From Acidocella facilis ATCC 35904 (GTDB lineage Bacteria > Pseudomonadota > Alphaproteobacteria > Acetobacterales > Acetobacteraceae), in NCBI RefSeq assembly GCF_000687875.1, contig NZ_JHYG01000007.1, positions 124,001 through 188,000 on the forward strand: a DNA stretch of 64,000 nucleotides. The letters are read 5' to 3'. Numbering within the stretch: position 1 is the stretch's first letter; each line of letters starts with the position of its first letter. The notes beneath the pieces were generated by a model. The model did no database searches. It was not told the DNA's origin and was given only the letters and a program-made list of their open reading frames with translations. Shown piece by piece: positions 1-8,852 of this stretch. The translations under genes were made by a program, and so were the position numbers.

Positions 1-369
1 GTCTGGAGCCTGGCCAGCGGGCATTACAGGAAATTCTTCCCCATCCGGCCGCGCGCGGTGCTGGCGGATCTGGGGGCGGCGTTCCGCTTCAATCTCAAGC
101 ATGAGCGCGGGGTTTATAATGCCGTGCAGCGCCTGCTGTATCTGGGCGTGCTGCTGGCCGGGCTGCTGGCGGTGCTCTCGGGGCTGTCGATCTGGAAGCC
201 GGTGCAGCTCTGGTTTCTGTGTGATGCCTTTGGCGGGTTTTTCATCGCCCGTTACGTGCATTTTTTCGCGATGACCGGGATCTGCCTGTTCATCCTCGTT
301 CATCTTCTGCTGGTGGCGCTGGTGCCGAAAACCTTGCCCCCGATGATCACTGGAGGCCGTCTGCCATGA
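1..369 (+). CDS. cytochrome b561-type membrane subunit (C-terminal part)
   Basis: The frame is already open at base 1, so the gene begins upstream; the GTG at 58 is internal. About 122 residues remain. Two hydrophobic segments are visible (LLYLGVLLAGLLAVLSG and the region around FFAMTGICLFILVHLLL), with histidines in HERG, YVHFF and LVHLL that could ligate haem as in b-type cytochromes of the b561/hydrogenase/formate dehydrogenase gamma class. It overlaps the following molybdoenzyme gene by 4 bp (ATGA), so the two are translationally coupled. This subunit probably carries electrons between that enzyme and the quinone pool. The family call rests on the C-terminus only. Confidence 0.75.
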   Translation, partial: VWSLASGHYRKFFPIRPRAVLADLGAAFRFNLKHERGVYNAVQRLLYLGVLLAGLLAVLSGLSIWKPVQLWFLCDAFGGFFIARYVHFFAMTGICLFILVHLLLVALVPKTLPPMITGGRLP

Positions 370-1076
370 TCCAACGCCGTTCATTGCTGCTGCGCGCCAT
401 GGCGCTCGGCGCCGCCGCCCCGCTCGGGGGCTGCAATTACGAGGATCCGGCGCATCCGGACCTCGCCGATAAATTCCTGCATGCGATGTCCGCCTGGAAT
501 GACCGGGTGCAGGAGGCTCTGTTCGACCCGCGCACCCTGGCGCCCACCTTCCGGGCGGACCAGATCACCCGGCCGCCGCGCTTCAACGCGTTCTATTCCA
601 TCGATCAGGCGCCGGTCGTCGATGCGGCGAGCTACAAGCTGGAGCTGGGCGGGCAGATCCAGAGCAAGACCGGCTGGAGCCTGGCCCAGCTGCGCGCCCT
701 GCCGCAGCATGAGCAGATCACACGCTTCGTCTGTGTCGAAGGCTGGCGGGTGATCGGGCAATGGTCGGGCGTGCGCTTGAGCGATTTCCTGGCGCATGTC
801 GGCGCGGATACAAGCTGCAAATATGTCAGCTTCAAATGCGCCGATGGCTATTACAGCTCCATCGACATGCCATCGGCCCTGCATCCGCAGACCATCCTGG
901 CGCTGGATTTCCTGGGCCAGCCGCTCACCGCGCCGTTCGGCGCGCCGGTGCGGCTGCGCATTCCCATCAAGCTCGGCTTCAAGAACCCGAAATCGATCAT
1001 CCAGCTCGCCGTCACCAATGTCTATCCGGGCGGCTATTGGGAGGACCAGGGTTATAACTGGTTCAGCGGCTCGTGA
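366..1076 (+). CDS. SUOX-fold molybdopterin-dependent oxidoreductase, exported
   Basis: The protein has 236 residues. The N-terminus has a twin-arginine-like stretch (QRRSLLL) followed by a hydrophobic run ending LGGC at residue 23. It therefore looks like a Tat substrate that may also be lipidated. The segment FVCVEGW contains Cys123, in the position of the molybdenum-ligating Cys of the sulfite oxidase fold (as in YedY/MsrP). The C-terminal KLGFKNPKSI and GGYWEDQGYNWF are typical of small SUOX-fold proteins. It pairs with the overlapping cytochrome b gene upstream, suggesting a membrane-bound periplasmic oxidoreductase. The substrate cannot be told from sequence. Confidence 0.85.
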   Translation: MIQRRSLLLRAMALGAAAPLGGCNYEDPAHPDLADKFLHAMSAWNDRVQEALFDPRTLAPTFRADQITRPPRFNAFYSIDQAPVVDAASYKLELGGQIQSKTGWSLAQLRALPQHEQITRFVCVEGWRVIGQWSGVRLSDFLAHVGADTSCKYVSFKCADGYYSSIDMPSALHPQTILALDFLGQPLTAPFGAPVRLRIPIKLGFKNPKSIIQLAVTNVYPGGYWEDQGYNWFSGS

Positions 1077-1750
1077 GGGCGCATCGTCTGGCGCTGGCCG
1101 CCGCCTTCGCGCTGGCCGCGTCGCCGGCCTTTGCCCGTCCGGTGCTGGTGGAGCTGTTCACCTCGCAATCCTGCTCCTCCTGCCCGCCGGCGAATGCGCT
1201 GCTGGGCCAACTGAAAGCGCAGGATAAGGATATTCTGCCTCTGAGCTTCGACGTGACCTATTGGAACGATCTGGGCTGGAAGGATACCGACTCGCTCCCC
1301 GGCGCCACGGACCGGCAGGATTGGTATGCCAGCCTGCGCCACAGCACCGAGGTTTATACGCCCGAGGCGGTGGTGGATGGGCAAAGCCAGCTTGTCGGCA
1401 GCCATGCGGCGGAGCTGCGCGCGGCGATCAAATCCGCCAAGGCGGCGCCCGCGGGGAATGTGGCGATCGGTATTTCCGGGCAGGATCAGCTCGGCATTTC
1501 GGTGGCCGCCGGCAAAGGCACCGGCTCGGTGCTGCTGGTTGGCTATGACGACCAGCACCGTACCCATGTCGGCGCCGGGGAGAATGGCGGGGTGCTGATC
1601 ACCGAGGTGAATGTGGTGCGCGCCATGGTGCCTCTGGGCGCCTGGTCCGGGGCCGCGTTGCAGTTGCGGGCGCCGCGCCCGGTAGGGCAGCATGTCGCGG
1701 TGATCCTGCAGGGCGCCGACGGCCAGGTGCTGGGGCTGGCGGCACGCTGA
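1073..1750 (+). CDS. DUF1223 family secreted thioredoxin-like protein
   Basis: GTG start overlaps the stop of the molybdoenzyme gene by 4 bp, so this is the third gene of the operon. The first 21 residues form a signal peptide ending AFA. The mature protein begins with VELFTSQSCSSCPPA, which has a CxxC pair (Cys34, Cys37) in a thioredoxin-like context and is the hallmark of DUF1223. Length (225 residues) fits the family. Function is unknown; the CxxC suggests redox or metal handling in the periplasm. A strong terminator follows. Confidence 0.85.
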   Translation: MRAHRLALAAAFALAASPAFARPVLVELFTSQSCSSCPPANALLGQLKAQDKDILPLSFDVTYWNDLGWKDTDSLPGATDRQDWYASLRHSTEVYTPEAVVDGQSQLVGSHAAELRAAIKSAKAAPAGNVAIGISGQDQLGISVAAGKGTGSVLLVGYDDQHRTHVGAGENGGVLITEVNVVRAMVPLGAWSGAALQLRAPRPVGQHVAVILQGADGQVLGLAAR

Positions 1751-1777
1751 TTTGCCCGCGGGAGTCGCTCATCGGGC

Positions 1778-1811
1778 AAAGAAAAACCCGCCTCATGGCG
1801 GGTTTTTCTTT
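1778..1811. terminator. bidirectional intrinsic terminator
   Basis: A perfect 15-bp stem (1778-1792 with 1797-1811) closes a TCAT loop. The arms end in A and T runs on both strands. It lies between the convergent DUF1223 and PBP1A genes and can terminate both. Confidence 0.9.
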
Positions 1812-1825
1812 GGAAAATCTCCGGA

Positions 1826-4423
1826 TCAATAAAGGCCGCCCAGAGATTTCTCGACCGTGGAGGGCGTGGCCGGCGTACCGGGGGCAGCTTGCTGGCCGGG
1901 GGCGGTCAGGCTCGGGGCGCCGCTCTGGCTGTTATCCATGCCGCCGCCGAGCAGGCCATTCTGGTTCTGTGCGCCGGGGCTCTGGCCGGGTTTGAAGGCT
2001 TCCGTCACCATCTGCCCGTTCGGTTCGGGCACTTGCTGCAGGGTCATCCCGGGCGGGGTGGCGAAATCCAGATCCGGCTGGCCCTTGAGCGCCACCTTCA
2101 TGAACTCATTCCAGACCGGGCCGCAGACATTGCCGCCGGTCTCGTTGTTGCCCAGGCTGGTCGGCGTGTCGAAGCCGGTCCAGCAGCCGGTGACGATGCC
2201 CGGCGTGTAGCCGATGAACCAGGCATCGTTGAAATCGTTGGTGGTACCGGTCTTGCCGGCGACAGGCTGGGAAATGCCCTTCACCGCCGGAACACCGGTG
2301 CCGCGCAGCACCACGCCCTTCATCATCACCTGCATCTGATAGGCGGAATCCGGATCCGCCACCTGCTGGCCGGTCTGGGTCAGAACCGGGGGCTGGTCGG
2401 GGTTGCCATTCACGCAATTGGCGCATTGCTCGCCGGGCGCCTGATAGAGCACCGTGCCATCCGGGTTGGTGACGCTGTCGATCAGGCTGGGTGTGACCAT
2501 CCGGCCGTAATTATCGATGGTCGCATAGGCGGCGACCATCTTCCACAAGGTGGTGTCGATGGCGCCGATGGCCGATGGGTAATAAGGCGGCATTTTATCG
2601 ACGATGCCGAAATCCTGGAAGGTTTTGGCGATCGCCGGCAGGCCGATCTGGCGCGCCAGGTGCAGCGTCGCCAGGTTGAGCGACTGCTCCAGCGCATGGA
2701 AGATCGGCACCGGGCCTTCGAAGGTCAGCTCATAATTGCCGGGGCGATAGACGGTGCCATCCGGCAGGGTCTGCACGAAGGGGCCGTCAAGCACCTGGGC
2801 GTCGGGCTGGATGCCCTGTTCCATGGCGGTGAGATAGACCAGCGGCTTCACCGAGGAACCCGGCTGGCGCTGCGCCTGGATGGCCCGGTTGAAGGGGCTG
2901 ACATTATGGCTCCAGCCGCCGACCATGGCCAGCACCCGGCCGGTGCGCGGATCCATCGAGATCAGCGCCGCCTGGACCAGCGGGATCTGCTCCAGGGACA
3001 AAGCGTTGAGGTCGCCGGAGACCATCACCACATCGCCTTCATGCAGCACCTGGGCGGTGGAGCTGGGATGCGCGCCGGGATGGCCGTTCACCAGCGGGCG
3101 GGCCCAGCGCATATTGGCGATCGGCAGCGTGCCGATGCCGGGCTTGCCGTCCGCCGGGTCGAGCGTGCCGATGCGCGCGCTGGGGCCGCTGGCGGAAAGG
3201 ACGATGCCAAGCCGCCAGCCCTCGCGCATGCCTTGCGGGGTGGATTGCTTGGCCAGCAGCTTCTGCCAGTTATCGGCCAGATCGGGCGTCGCGAGATGGT
3301 TCACCAGCCCGTGCCAGCCGCCATAGATATGGTCGTAATCCTCCAGCCCGTTGCGCACCGCCGTGGTCGCGGCCTGCTGCAGCGTCGGGTTGAGGCTGGT
3401 GCGCACGATCAGCCCGCCGGTATTCACCGCGTCGGCGCCGAATTTCTGCACCAGCTGGGCGCGCACCGCATCGGCGAAATAGCCGCCATTCACCAGATCC
3501 TGGCGGGCCTGCCCGGCTTTCGGCAGCAGCGGCTCGGCCAGCGCGGCCGTCGCCTGGTCCTGGGTGATGACGCCATCAGCCAGCATCCGGCCGATGATGA
3601 AATTACGCCGCTGCAGCGAATCGGCGGGGTGGAGGAAGGGGTTGTAATTGGTCGGCGCTTTCGGCAGTGCCGCCAGCGTCGCCGCCTGGGCGACATCGAG
3701 CTGGGAGAGCGGCTTGTCGAAATAGGTCTGCGCGGCGGCGGCGACACCGAAGGAGTTCTGCCCGAGATCAACCTCGTTCAGATACAGCGTCAGCACCTGC
3801 TGCTTGCTCATCGCCTGGCTGACGCGCATCGCCAGCAGCGCCTCCTTAATCTTGGTGGCGAAGGTGATGTGATTATCCAGCAGCATGTTCTTCACCACCT
3901 GCTGGGTGATGGTGGAGGCGCCGATGGGCCGCCGGCCGGAGCCGATCAAGGTGATGTCGGTCAGCCCGGCGCGCACGATCGCCGCCGGATTGATCCCCGG
4001 CTCCACCCAGAACAGCCGGTCTTCCGCCGAAATGAAGGCGTTCTGCACGACTTTCGGGATCTGGTCGTAGGACACATAGATGCTGTGCTGCGTGCCCATT
4101 TCCGCCAGCAGCTGGAAATTCGAGGTATAAACGCGCGATTCCAAAGGCGGCTTGTAGGTCTTCAGGCTGTCGATGCTGGGCAGGCCGGAGGAGAAATACA
4201 GGAAGCCGCCACCCGCCACGACGATACCGGCGATGATGACGACAAATGCCAGTCTATAGAAGCTGGAGACGCAGAACGCGAAAATTTTGCCGATCAGGCC
4301 GCGAGGCTTGCGGGGCTTCGGCGCGCGCGGGTCCCGGGGCGGTTTTGGCCGTTGCGGGGCCTGCTGGCGGCTCGGGCGCGCCAGCCGCTCGCCGGGCGTG
4401 AAATCGTCATTCTGATCGGACAT
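1826..4423 (-). CDS. mrcA: penicillin-binding protein 1A (class A PBP)
   Basis: Bifunctional peptidoglycan glycosyltransferase/transpeptidase, 865 residues. A basic, proline-rich cytoplasmic tail is followed by one membrane segment (about residues 52-78). The GT51 domain follows, with catalytic Glu134 in AEDRLFW and the GASTITQQVVKN motif. The transpeptidase has SSVK (Ser523), an SLN motif and KTGTTNDFNDAWFIGY. The C-terminal tail is Gln/Gly/Pro-rich. The usual His of the EDxxFxxHxG motif is replaced (EDRLFWVEPG), which is a tolerated variation. It is followed upstream on the same strand by a cell-wall amidase, so the pair is plausibly a wall-synthesis operon. Confidence 0.96.
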   Translation of the reverse strand: MSDQNDDFTPGERLARPSRQQAPQRPKPPRDPRAPKPRKPRGLIGKIFAFCVSSFYRLAFVVIIAGIVVAGGGFLYFSSGLPSIDSLKTYKPPLESRVYTSNFQLLAEMGTQHSIYVSYDQIPKVVQNAFISAEDRLFWVEPGINPAAIVRAGLTDITLIGSGRRPIGASTITQQVVKNMLLDNHITFATKIKEALLAMRVSQAMSKQQVLTLYLNEVDLGQNSFGVAAAAQTYFDKPLSQLDVAQAATLAALPKAPTNYNPFLHPADSLQRRNFIIGRMLADGVITQDQATAALAEPLLPKAGQARQDLVNGGYFADAVRAQLVQKFGADAVNTGGLIVRTSLNPTLQQAATTAVRNGLEDYDHIYGGWHGLVNHLATPDLADNWQKLLAKQSTPQGMREGWRLGIVLSASGPSARIGTLDPADGKPGIGTLPIANMRWARPLVNGHPGAHPSSTAQVLHEGDVVMVSGDLNALSLEQIPLVQAALISMDPRTGRVLAMVGGWSHNVSPFNRAIQAQRQPGSSVKPLVYLTAMEQGIQPDAQVLDGPFVQTLPDGTVYRPGNYELTFEGPVPIFHALEQSLNLATLHLARQIGLPAIAKTFQDFGIVDKMPPYYPSAIGAIDTTLWKMVAAYATIDNYGRMVTPSLIDSVTNPDGTVLYQAPGEQCANCVNGNPDQPPVLTQTGQQVADPDSAYQMQVMMKGVVLRGTGVPAVKGISQPVAGKTGTTNDFNDAWFIGYTPGIVTGCWTGFDTPTSLGNNETGGNVCGPVWNEFMKVALKGQPDLDFATPPGMTLQQVPEPNGQMVTEAFKPGQSPGAQNQNGLLGGGMDNSQSGAPSLTAPGQQAAPGTPATPSTVEKSLGGLY

Positions 4424-4484
4424 GCGCGGCTCTTAGCACCTTGTTTTATGGCCCGCGAGAGAGCCGAAATGACAGCTTTGCAAT

Positions 4485-5279
4485 TCAGCCGGCCATGCGC
4501 CCGCCGGCCGGGCCGGTGAAATAATGGTCCACCGCGCGGGTGAGCTTCGCCACCAGCTGGCGGCGCTGGCGCAGGTCGCGCAGGCGCCGTTCATCCTCTG
4601 CATTGCTGAGGCAGCCCATCTCCAGCAGCACGGAGGGGATGGAGGGGTCGCGCAGCACCGCGAAATTGGCGCTGCGCTTGGGGTCCGGCAGCAGCGGGAT
4701 GTCGCCGGCAAGCGAGCTGGCGATGTCGTTCTGGAAGGTGGCGGAGCCGATCTTGGTGGCGCGTGTTTCCAGGCTGGCCAGGATATTCGCCACTTGCGGG
4801 GACACGCCGGAGGGGCCGGCGCTGGGGCCGTCGGCGCTGTTTTCATCCGCCGCCACCGCCGCCGCCAGCCGGTCGGAGGCCTTGTTGGACAAGGTGAACA
4901 CTGAGGCGCCGCGCAGATCCGATTCGGGCAGATGATCGCAATGCATCGAGAGGAACAGATCCGCCTTATGCGCCAGCGCCAGATTGACGCGCCCCTCCAG
5001 CGTGATGAACTCATCGCTGCTGCGGGTCATCGCGACGCGGTAGCGGCCGGTCTCCAGCAAAGCGTGGTGGAATTCCAGCGCCGTGGCCAGGGTAATGGTC
5101 TTTTCATAATAGCCGTCAGGGGCGATGGCGCCGGGATCATGCCCGCCATGGCCGGGATCCAGCATGATCAGCGGCTTCTGCATGGCGGCGCGGGCCGGAC
5201 GGGAGAGGGCGGCAAGCCCGGCGGCGCCGAGTCCCAGGCGCAGAAAGTCACGGCGTGTGGGGTCGCAAATCAGGCACAT
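4485..5279 (-). CDS. N-acetylmuramoyl-L-alanine amidase, Tat-exported
   Basis: Zinc amidase of the Amidase_3 (AmiA/B/C) family, 264 residues, cleaving the lactyl-peptide bond of peptidoglycan during cell separation. The N-terminus has TRRDFLRLGLGAAG, a twin-arginine signal ending near RPARA. Metal-site motifs are LDPGHGGHDPGA, the ETITL-type Glu region, SMHCDH and the C-terminal LLEMGCLSN containing the catalytic Glu. There is no AMIN or SPOR domain, so this is a minimal catalytic form. It lies just upstream of mrcA on the same strand (61 bp gap). Confidence 0.92.
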   Translation of the reverse strand: MCLICDPTRRDFLRLGLGAAGLAALSRPARAAMQKPLIMLDPGHGGHDPGAIAPDGYYEKTITLATALEFHHALLETGRYRVAMTRSSDEFITLEGRVNLALAHKADLFLSMHCDHLPESDLRGASVFTLSNKASDRLAAAVAADENSADGPSAGPSGVSPQVANILASLETRATKIGSATFQNDIASSLAGDIPLLPDPKRSANFAVLRDPSIPSVLLEMGCLSNAEDERRLRDLRQRRQLVAKLTRAVDHYFTGPAGGRMAG

Positions 5280-5467
5280 GCGTGTGGTCCTACCATCCGG
5301 CTTTCAGTTTTGGCTATGACTCATTGATAATCAGCCGGTTTTAGCGCGAGAAACGTAACCGCTTTATGTCCGCTTCTGGGTCGGCATGTGGCGCCGCACC
5401 AACATCTCACCGATCTGCGGGAGGGGGCTTGCGGAAGTTTTCCGGCTTGGCTATAGGCTCGCCGCAT

Positions 5468-5545
5468 CGGAGTGTAGCTCAGCCTGGTTAGAGTACTGTG
5501 TTCGGAACGCAGGGGCCGGAGGTTCGAATCCTCTCACTCCGACCA
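5468..5545 (+). tRNA. tRNA-Pro (CGG)
   Basis: The full cloverleaf can be folded. Acceptor arms CGGAGTG and CACTCCG pair. The anticodon loop is TTCGGAA, giving CGG, with stem CTGTG/CGCAG. The T-loop is TTCGAAT and CCA is encoded at 5543-5545. Confidence 0.96.
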
Positions 5546-5821
5546 AATTTTCTCTTAGACATTTTAATCTTTGGTCTTGGTAGAATTTAATTTTCTCCAG
5601 GTGCGGTCACGCTTTTCTGGCGTTTTTTTCACGTGCGTGGGCGAAATGATGCTGCGCTGCAGTATAGTGCGTTAAAAATTCCAAAATTCATAAAAAACTT
5701 TCCTTGAAGCAATTGCCTCCGAAAAATCTCTGCCCCATAGATGCTCTATTGTACCGGAGCGTATCTGGCGAAAGTTTTATTTTGCCGGTTTGCATGGGAT
5801 GACATTTTGGAAGGAAACGAC

Positions 5822-7051
5822 ATGTCGGGGACCTCGGCTATCGATATCAGGCGGGCGCGTAATGCCGTTGTGGCCGCTTTCTTGGGCTGGACGCTGGATG
5901 CGTTCGATTTCTTCATTCTGATCCTCACCCTCGATAACGTCTCCAAGGCGTTCGGCGTCACCATCGGCTCCGTGGCGTTCTCGATCACCCTGACGCTCGG
6001 CACCCGCGCCATCGGCGCCTTCGTGTTCGGCCGGCTGGGGGATATTTACGGCCGCAAGCCGATCCTGATGCTGGTGATCGTCCTCTATTCGTTCTTTGAG
6101 GCGATGACCGGTTTCGCCTGGTCCTTCGTGTCCTTTATGGTCATCCGCACCTTGTTCGGCATCGCCATGGGCGGCGAATGGGGCCTGGGCTCCTCGCTGG
6201 CGATGGAGACGATCCCGGATCGTTGGCGCGGCTGGGTCTCCGGCCTGCTGCAGGCCGGCTATCCGTTCGGCTTCTTCCTGGCCACGCTGCTGTTCGATTT
6301 CGGAATGCAGCCGCTGGGCTGGCGCGGCATGTTCTTCGTCGGCGCGCTGCCGGCCCTGCTGGTGCTCTACATCGCCACCCAGGTGGAAGAGAGCCCGGCC
6401 TTCGAGGCGATGAAGCATCGCCCGACCAAGGTTTCCATCGGCACGGTTCTGCGCAAGAACATGAAGCTGGTTGTCTATGGCGTGTTGATGATGGCCGCCT
6501 TCAACTTCTTCTCCCACGGCACGCAGGACATTTACGTCAAGCTGTTCCTGGGCAAGCAGCTGCACTTCACCCACAGCCAGATGGCCAATGCCGGGCTGAT
6601 CTTCAATGCCGGCGCGATCATCGGCGGCATCCTGTTCGGGTTCCTGAGCCAGAAGATCGGCCGCCGCTACGCCATCATCGGCGCCTGCTGCGTCTCGCTG
6701 CTGGCCCTCTATCCCTGGTCGCATGGTTCGGATTTCACCACCATCGCCATCGCCGCCTTCTTCATGCAGATCGGCGTGCAGGGTGCCTGGGGCGTGGTGC
6801 CGGTGCATCTGAACGAGCTCTCTCCGTCTGAAATCCGCGGCACCTTCCCGGGCTTCGTCTATCAGCTGGGCAATTTCGTCGCCTCCTTCAACGCGCCGAT
6901 CCAGGTTGGCATGGCGATGAGCCATGGCGGGGATTACGGCTATGCGCTGGCGGTGGTCGGCGGTGTCGTCGCCGTGGTGCTGATCCTGCTGATGCTGTTC
7001 GGGCCGGAAGCGCGCAACGTCTCGATGACCCACGCGACCCTTCCCGAGTAA
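5822..7051 (+). CDS. MFS transporter, sialate/organic-acid:H+ symporter-like
   Basis: The ATG at 5822 is preceded by GGAAGGAAA and is preferred to an upstream in-frame start at 5741 that would add a poor N-terminus. The protein has 409 residues and about 12 hydrophobic segments. GWTLDAFDFFIL at the start and GRLGDIYGRKPIL after the second helix are typical of the metabolite:H+ and sialate:H+ symporter groups. The AT-rich 276 bp between tRNA-Pro and this gene (5546-5821) hold no other gene I can see. A terminator follows, so it is probably monocistronic. Substrate is likely a carboxylic acid but unproven. Confidence 0.87.
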   Translation: MSGTSAIDIRRARNAVVAAFLGWTLDAFDFFILILTLDNVSKAFGVTIGSVAFSITLTLGTRAIGAFVFGRLGDIYGRKPILMLVIVLYSFFEAMTGFAWSFVSFMVIRTLFGIAMGGEWGLGSSLAMETIPDRWRGWVSGLLQAGYPFGFFLATLLFDFGMQPLGWRGMFFVGALPALLVLYIATQVEESPAFEAMKHRPTKVSIGTVLRKNMKLVVYGVLMMAAFNFFSHGTQDIYVKLFLGKQLHFTHSQMANAGLIFNAGAIIGGILFGFLSQKIGRRYAIIGACCVSLLALYPWSHGSDFTTIAIAAFFMQIGVQGAWGVVPVHLNELSPSEIRGTFPGFVYQLGNFVASFNAPIQVGMAMSHGGDYGYALAVVGGVVAVVLILLMLFGPEARNVSMTHATLPE

Positions 7052-7100
7052 TCTCGATGCCTTGGGCCGGTTGCGGCCCTTGGCAAGCTGCTTCCGAAAA

Positions 7101-7131
7101 GGGATGCTTCCGCGAGGGAGCATCCTTTTTT
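7101..7131 (+). terminator. intrinsic terminator after MFS gene
   Basis: GGATGCT...AGCATCC hairpin followed by TTTTTTT, 50 bp after the MFS stop. Confidence 0.85.
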
Positions 7132-7147
7132 CTGTGGTGGAGGGGCG

Positions 7148-8068
7148 TTGGCGGATTGGACGAGCAGAGCAGGCCAAGGGTGGTGGCGCGGACCGGCGGG
7201 GGTGCGCGCCGGCTGGCGCGGGCTCGCCTATCTGTTGATCGCCCTGGTGCTGGTCGCGGTCGAAATCGCCGGGCTGGCCTGGCTGAAGCCGCCCTGGGTG
7301 AGGCCGACGGCACTGCTCACCCCGCGCATCATCCTGCTCAACGAGGTTTTGCTGCTGGTGCCGATCTATCTCGCCAGCCTGGCCATGGCCCGGGCCGAGG
7401 GGCGGGAGGTCGCCGCGTTCGGGCTGCGCCAGCCGCGGCCCGTTCGCGCCCTGGCCGGGGGGCTGGCGGCCGGTATCGCCGTGCTTTCATTGCTGATCGG
7501 GCTGCTTTGGGGCGGCGGGCTGGCGCGGATCAGCTTGCAGGGGCTGGGGCTGGTGGCGTCTCTGGCCAGCCTGGCGGCGTGGCTTGTCGTTTCATTGCTG
7601 GTCGGCGTGACCGAGGAGCTGGGGTTTCGCGGCTATCCTTTGGTCGCCCTGGCGCGCGGCATCGGCTTTTGGCCGGCGGCGCTCCTCACCAGCCTGGTGT
7701 TCGCGCTGTTGCATGTCAGCAATGGGGGCGAGAGCGTCACCGGCATCCTCAACGTGTTCGGCGCCGGGATGATTTTATGCCTCGCTCGTCAGCGTACTGG
7801 CGGGCTGTGGTGGCCGATCGGCTTTCACACCGGCTGGGATTTTGCCCAGAACGTGATCTTCGGCACCCATGATAGCGGCCAGGGCTGCGCCGGGGCGCTG
7901 CTGAGCACTCTGCCGGTTGGGCCGGCCTGGCTCTCCGGCGGGCTGACCGGCCCGGAGGGCAGCGTGATCGGTCTGGGGGTGGAACTTGCTGTTGCGCTGA
8001 CGATTTTGCGTCTCCTGCCGGCCCGCCGGGATGATTTTGATATGGATCAACGCGGTCCCAGCGGGTAA
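7148..8068 (+). CDS. CPBP-family intramembrane metalloprotease
   Basis: Up to 306 residues with about eight hydrophobic segments. The CPBP (Abi/Rce1-like) motifs are in order: EELGFRGYPL (EExxxR), FALLHVSNGG (FxxxH) and GFHTGWDFAQN (HxxxD/N). These residues bind the zinc or act in catalysis. The start is uncertain: TTG 7148 gives the longest form, and GTG 7202 begins right before the first membrane helix. The 3' end contains the FNR box that serves the next gene. Members process prenylated peptides or take part in immunity and stress responses; the target here is unknown. Confidence 0.83.
   Translation: MADWTSRAGQGWWRGPAGVRAGWRGLAYLLIALVLVAVEIAGLAWLKPPWVRPTALLTPRIILLNEVLLLVPIYLASLAMARAEGREVAAFGLRQPRPVRALAGGLAAGIAVLSLLIGLLWGGGLARISLQGLGLVASLASLAAWLVVSLLVGVTEELGFRGYPLVALARGIGFWPAALLTSLVFALLHVSNGGESVTGILNVFGAGMILCLARQRTGGLWWPIGFHTGWDFAQNVIFGTHDSGQGCAGALLSTLPVGPAWLSGGLTGPEGSVIGLGVELAVALTILRLLPARRDDFDMDQRGPSG
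8037..8050. promoter_or_regulatory. perfect FNR box upstream of the FNR-type regulator gene
   Basis: TTGAT-ATGG-ATCAA matches the FNR consensus at all ten conserved positions and is a perfect palindrome. It lies inside the 3' end of the CPBP gene, 28 bp before the ATG of the FNR homologue, implying autoregulation. Confidence 0.75.
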
Positions 8069-8078
8069 TCATCCCTGC

Positions 8079-8852
8079 ATGAGTTCCTTCGGCAAGATCG
8101 CCTCGCTGCGCCATCCGGTCTCCATCAATCTGACCGAGCGCCCGGCCGCCTCCGCCTGTGATGATTGCGGCGCGCGCCATATGGGGCTGTGCGACGCGCT
8201 TTCCGATGATGAGCTGGTGTTTCTCTCCCGGGCGGCGCAGCGCGTGACTTTTCCGGCCGGCAAGCTGTTCATGGAAGAGGGCGAGCCGGCGCAGTATTTC
8301 TACAATATGAATGCCGGCACGGTGCGGCTGTTCAAGGCGCTGCCGGATGGGCGCCGGCAGATCACCGGCTTTGCCACGGCCGGCCATTTCATCGGGCTGG
8401 CGTCGCTGGAAACCAACATGGTCTCGGCCGAGGCGATCGAGACCGTGCAGCTCTGCCGGTTCTCGCGCGCCAATCTGCGCGCCATGTTCACCGAATATCC
8501 GGCGCTGGAGCGCAAGCTGCTGGATGTGGCGATGCATGAGCTGGTGCTGAGCCAGCAGCAGATGCTGCTGCTGGGCCGCAAGACCGCGCTGGAACGCATC
8601 GCCAGCTTTCTGATCGGCTGGGCGCAGCGCCAGGAGATTTGCGGGGCCGGCAAGCTGCCGCGCCCGGGGGCGAAACTGACCTTGCCGCTCTCGCGCACGG
8701 ATCTGGCGGATTATCTCGGCCTGACCATCGAAACTGTCTCGCGCTCGCTCAGCCAGCTGAAAAAGGACGGGCTGATCGAGATCCCCAGCATTCACGAGAT
8801 CATTCTGCAACGGCCGCAAGCCTTGGAAAACATCGCCGAAGCCGCCAATTGA
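8079..8852 (+). CDS. fnr: FNR-type oxygen-sensing Crp/Fnr transcriptional regulator
   Basis: A 257-residue regulator starting at ATG 8079; a longer in-frame start at 8031 adds 16 unlikely residues. The N-terminus has Cys27, Cys30 and Cys38 (CDDC and GLC). A fourth Cys126 lies in VQLCRFSR. These four match the ligands of the oxygen-labile [4Fe-4S] cluster of FNR/FnrN. A cNMP-fold domain follows, then an HTH whose recognition helix reads ETVSRSLSQL. The E-xx-SR pattern specifies TTGAT-N4-ATCAA sites, and two such sites flank this gene. It should switch on low-oxygen genes. Confidence 0.92.
   Translation: MSSFGKIASLRHPVSINLTERPAASACDDCGARHMGLCDALSDDELVFLSRAAQRVTFPAGKLFMEEGEPAQYFYNMNAGTVRLFKALPDGRRQITGFATAGHFIGLASLETNMVSAEAIETVQLCRFSRANLRAMFTEYPALERKLLDVAMHELVLSQQQMLLLGRKTALERIASFLIGWAQRQEICGAGKLPRPGAKLTLPLSRTDLADYLGLTIETVSRSLSQLKKDGLIEIPSIHEIILQRPQALENIAEAAN

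Noticed and set aside
1889-4519. 876-codon plus-strand open frame
   Set aside because: Antisense shadow of mrcA, which has catalytic motifs for both its domains.
5468-5545. tRNA-Pro as an integration site
   Set aside because: No integrase, direct repeat of the tRNA 3' end or composition shift is seen next to it; the same holds for the Val, Asn and Leu tRNAs.
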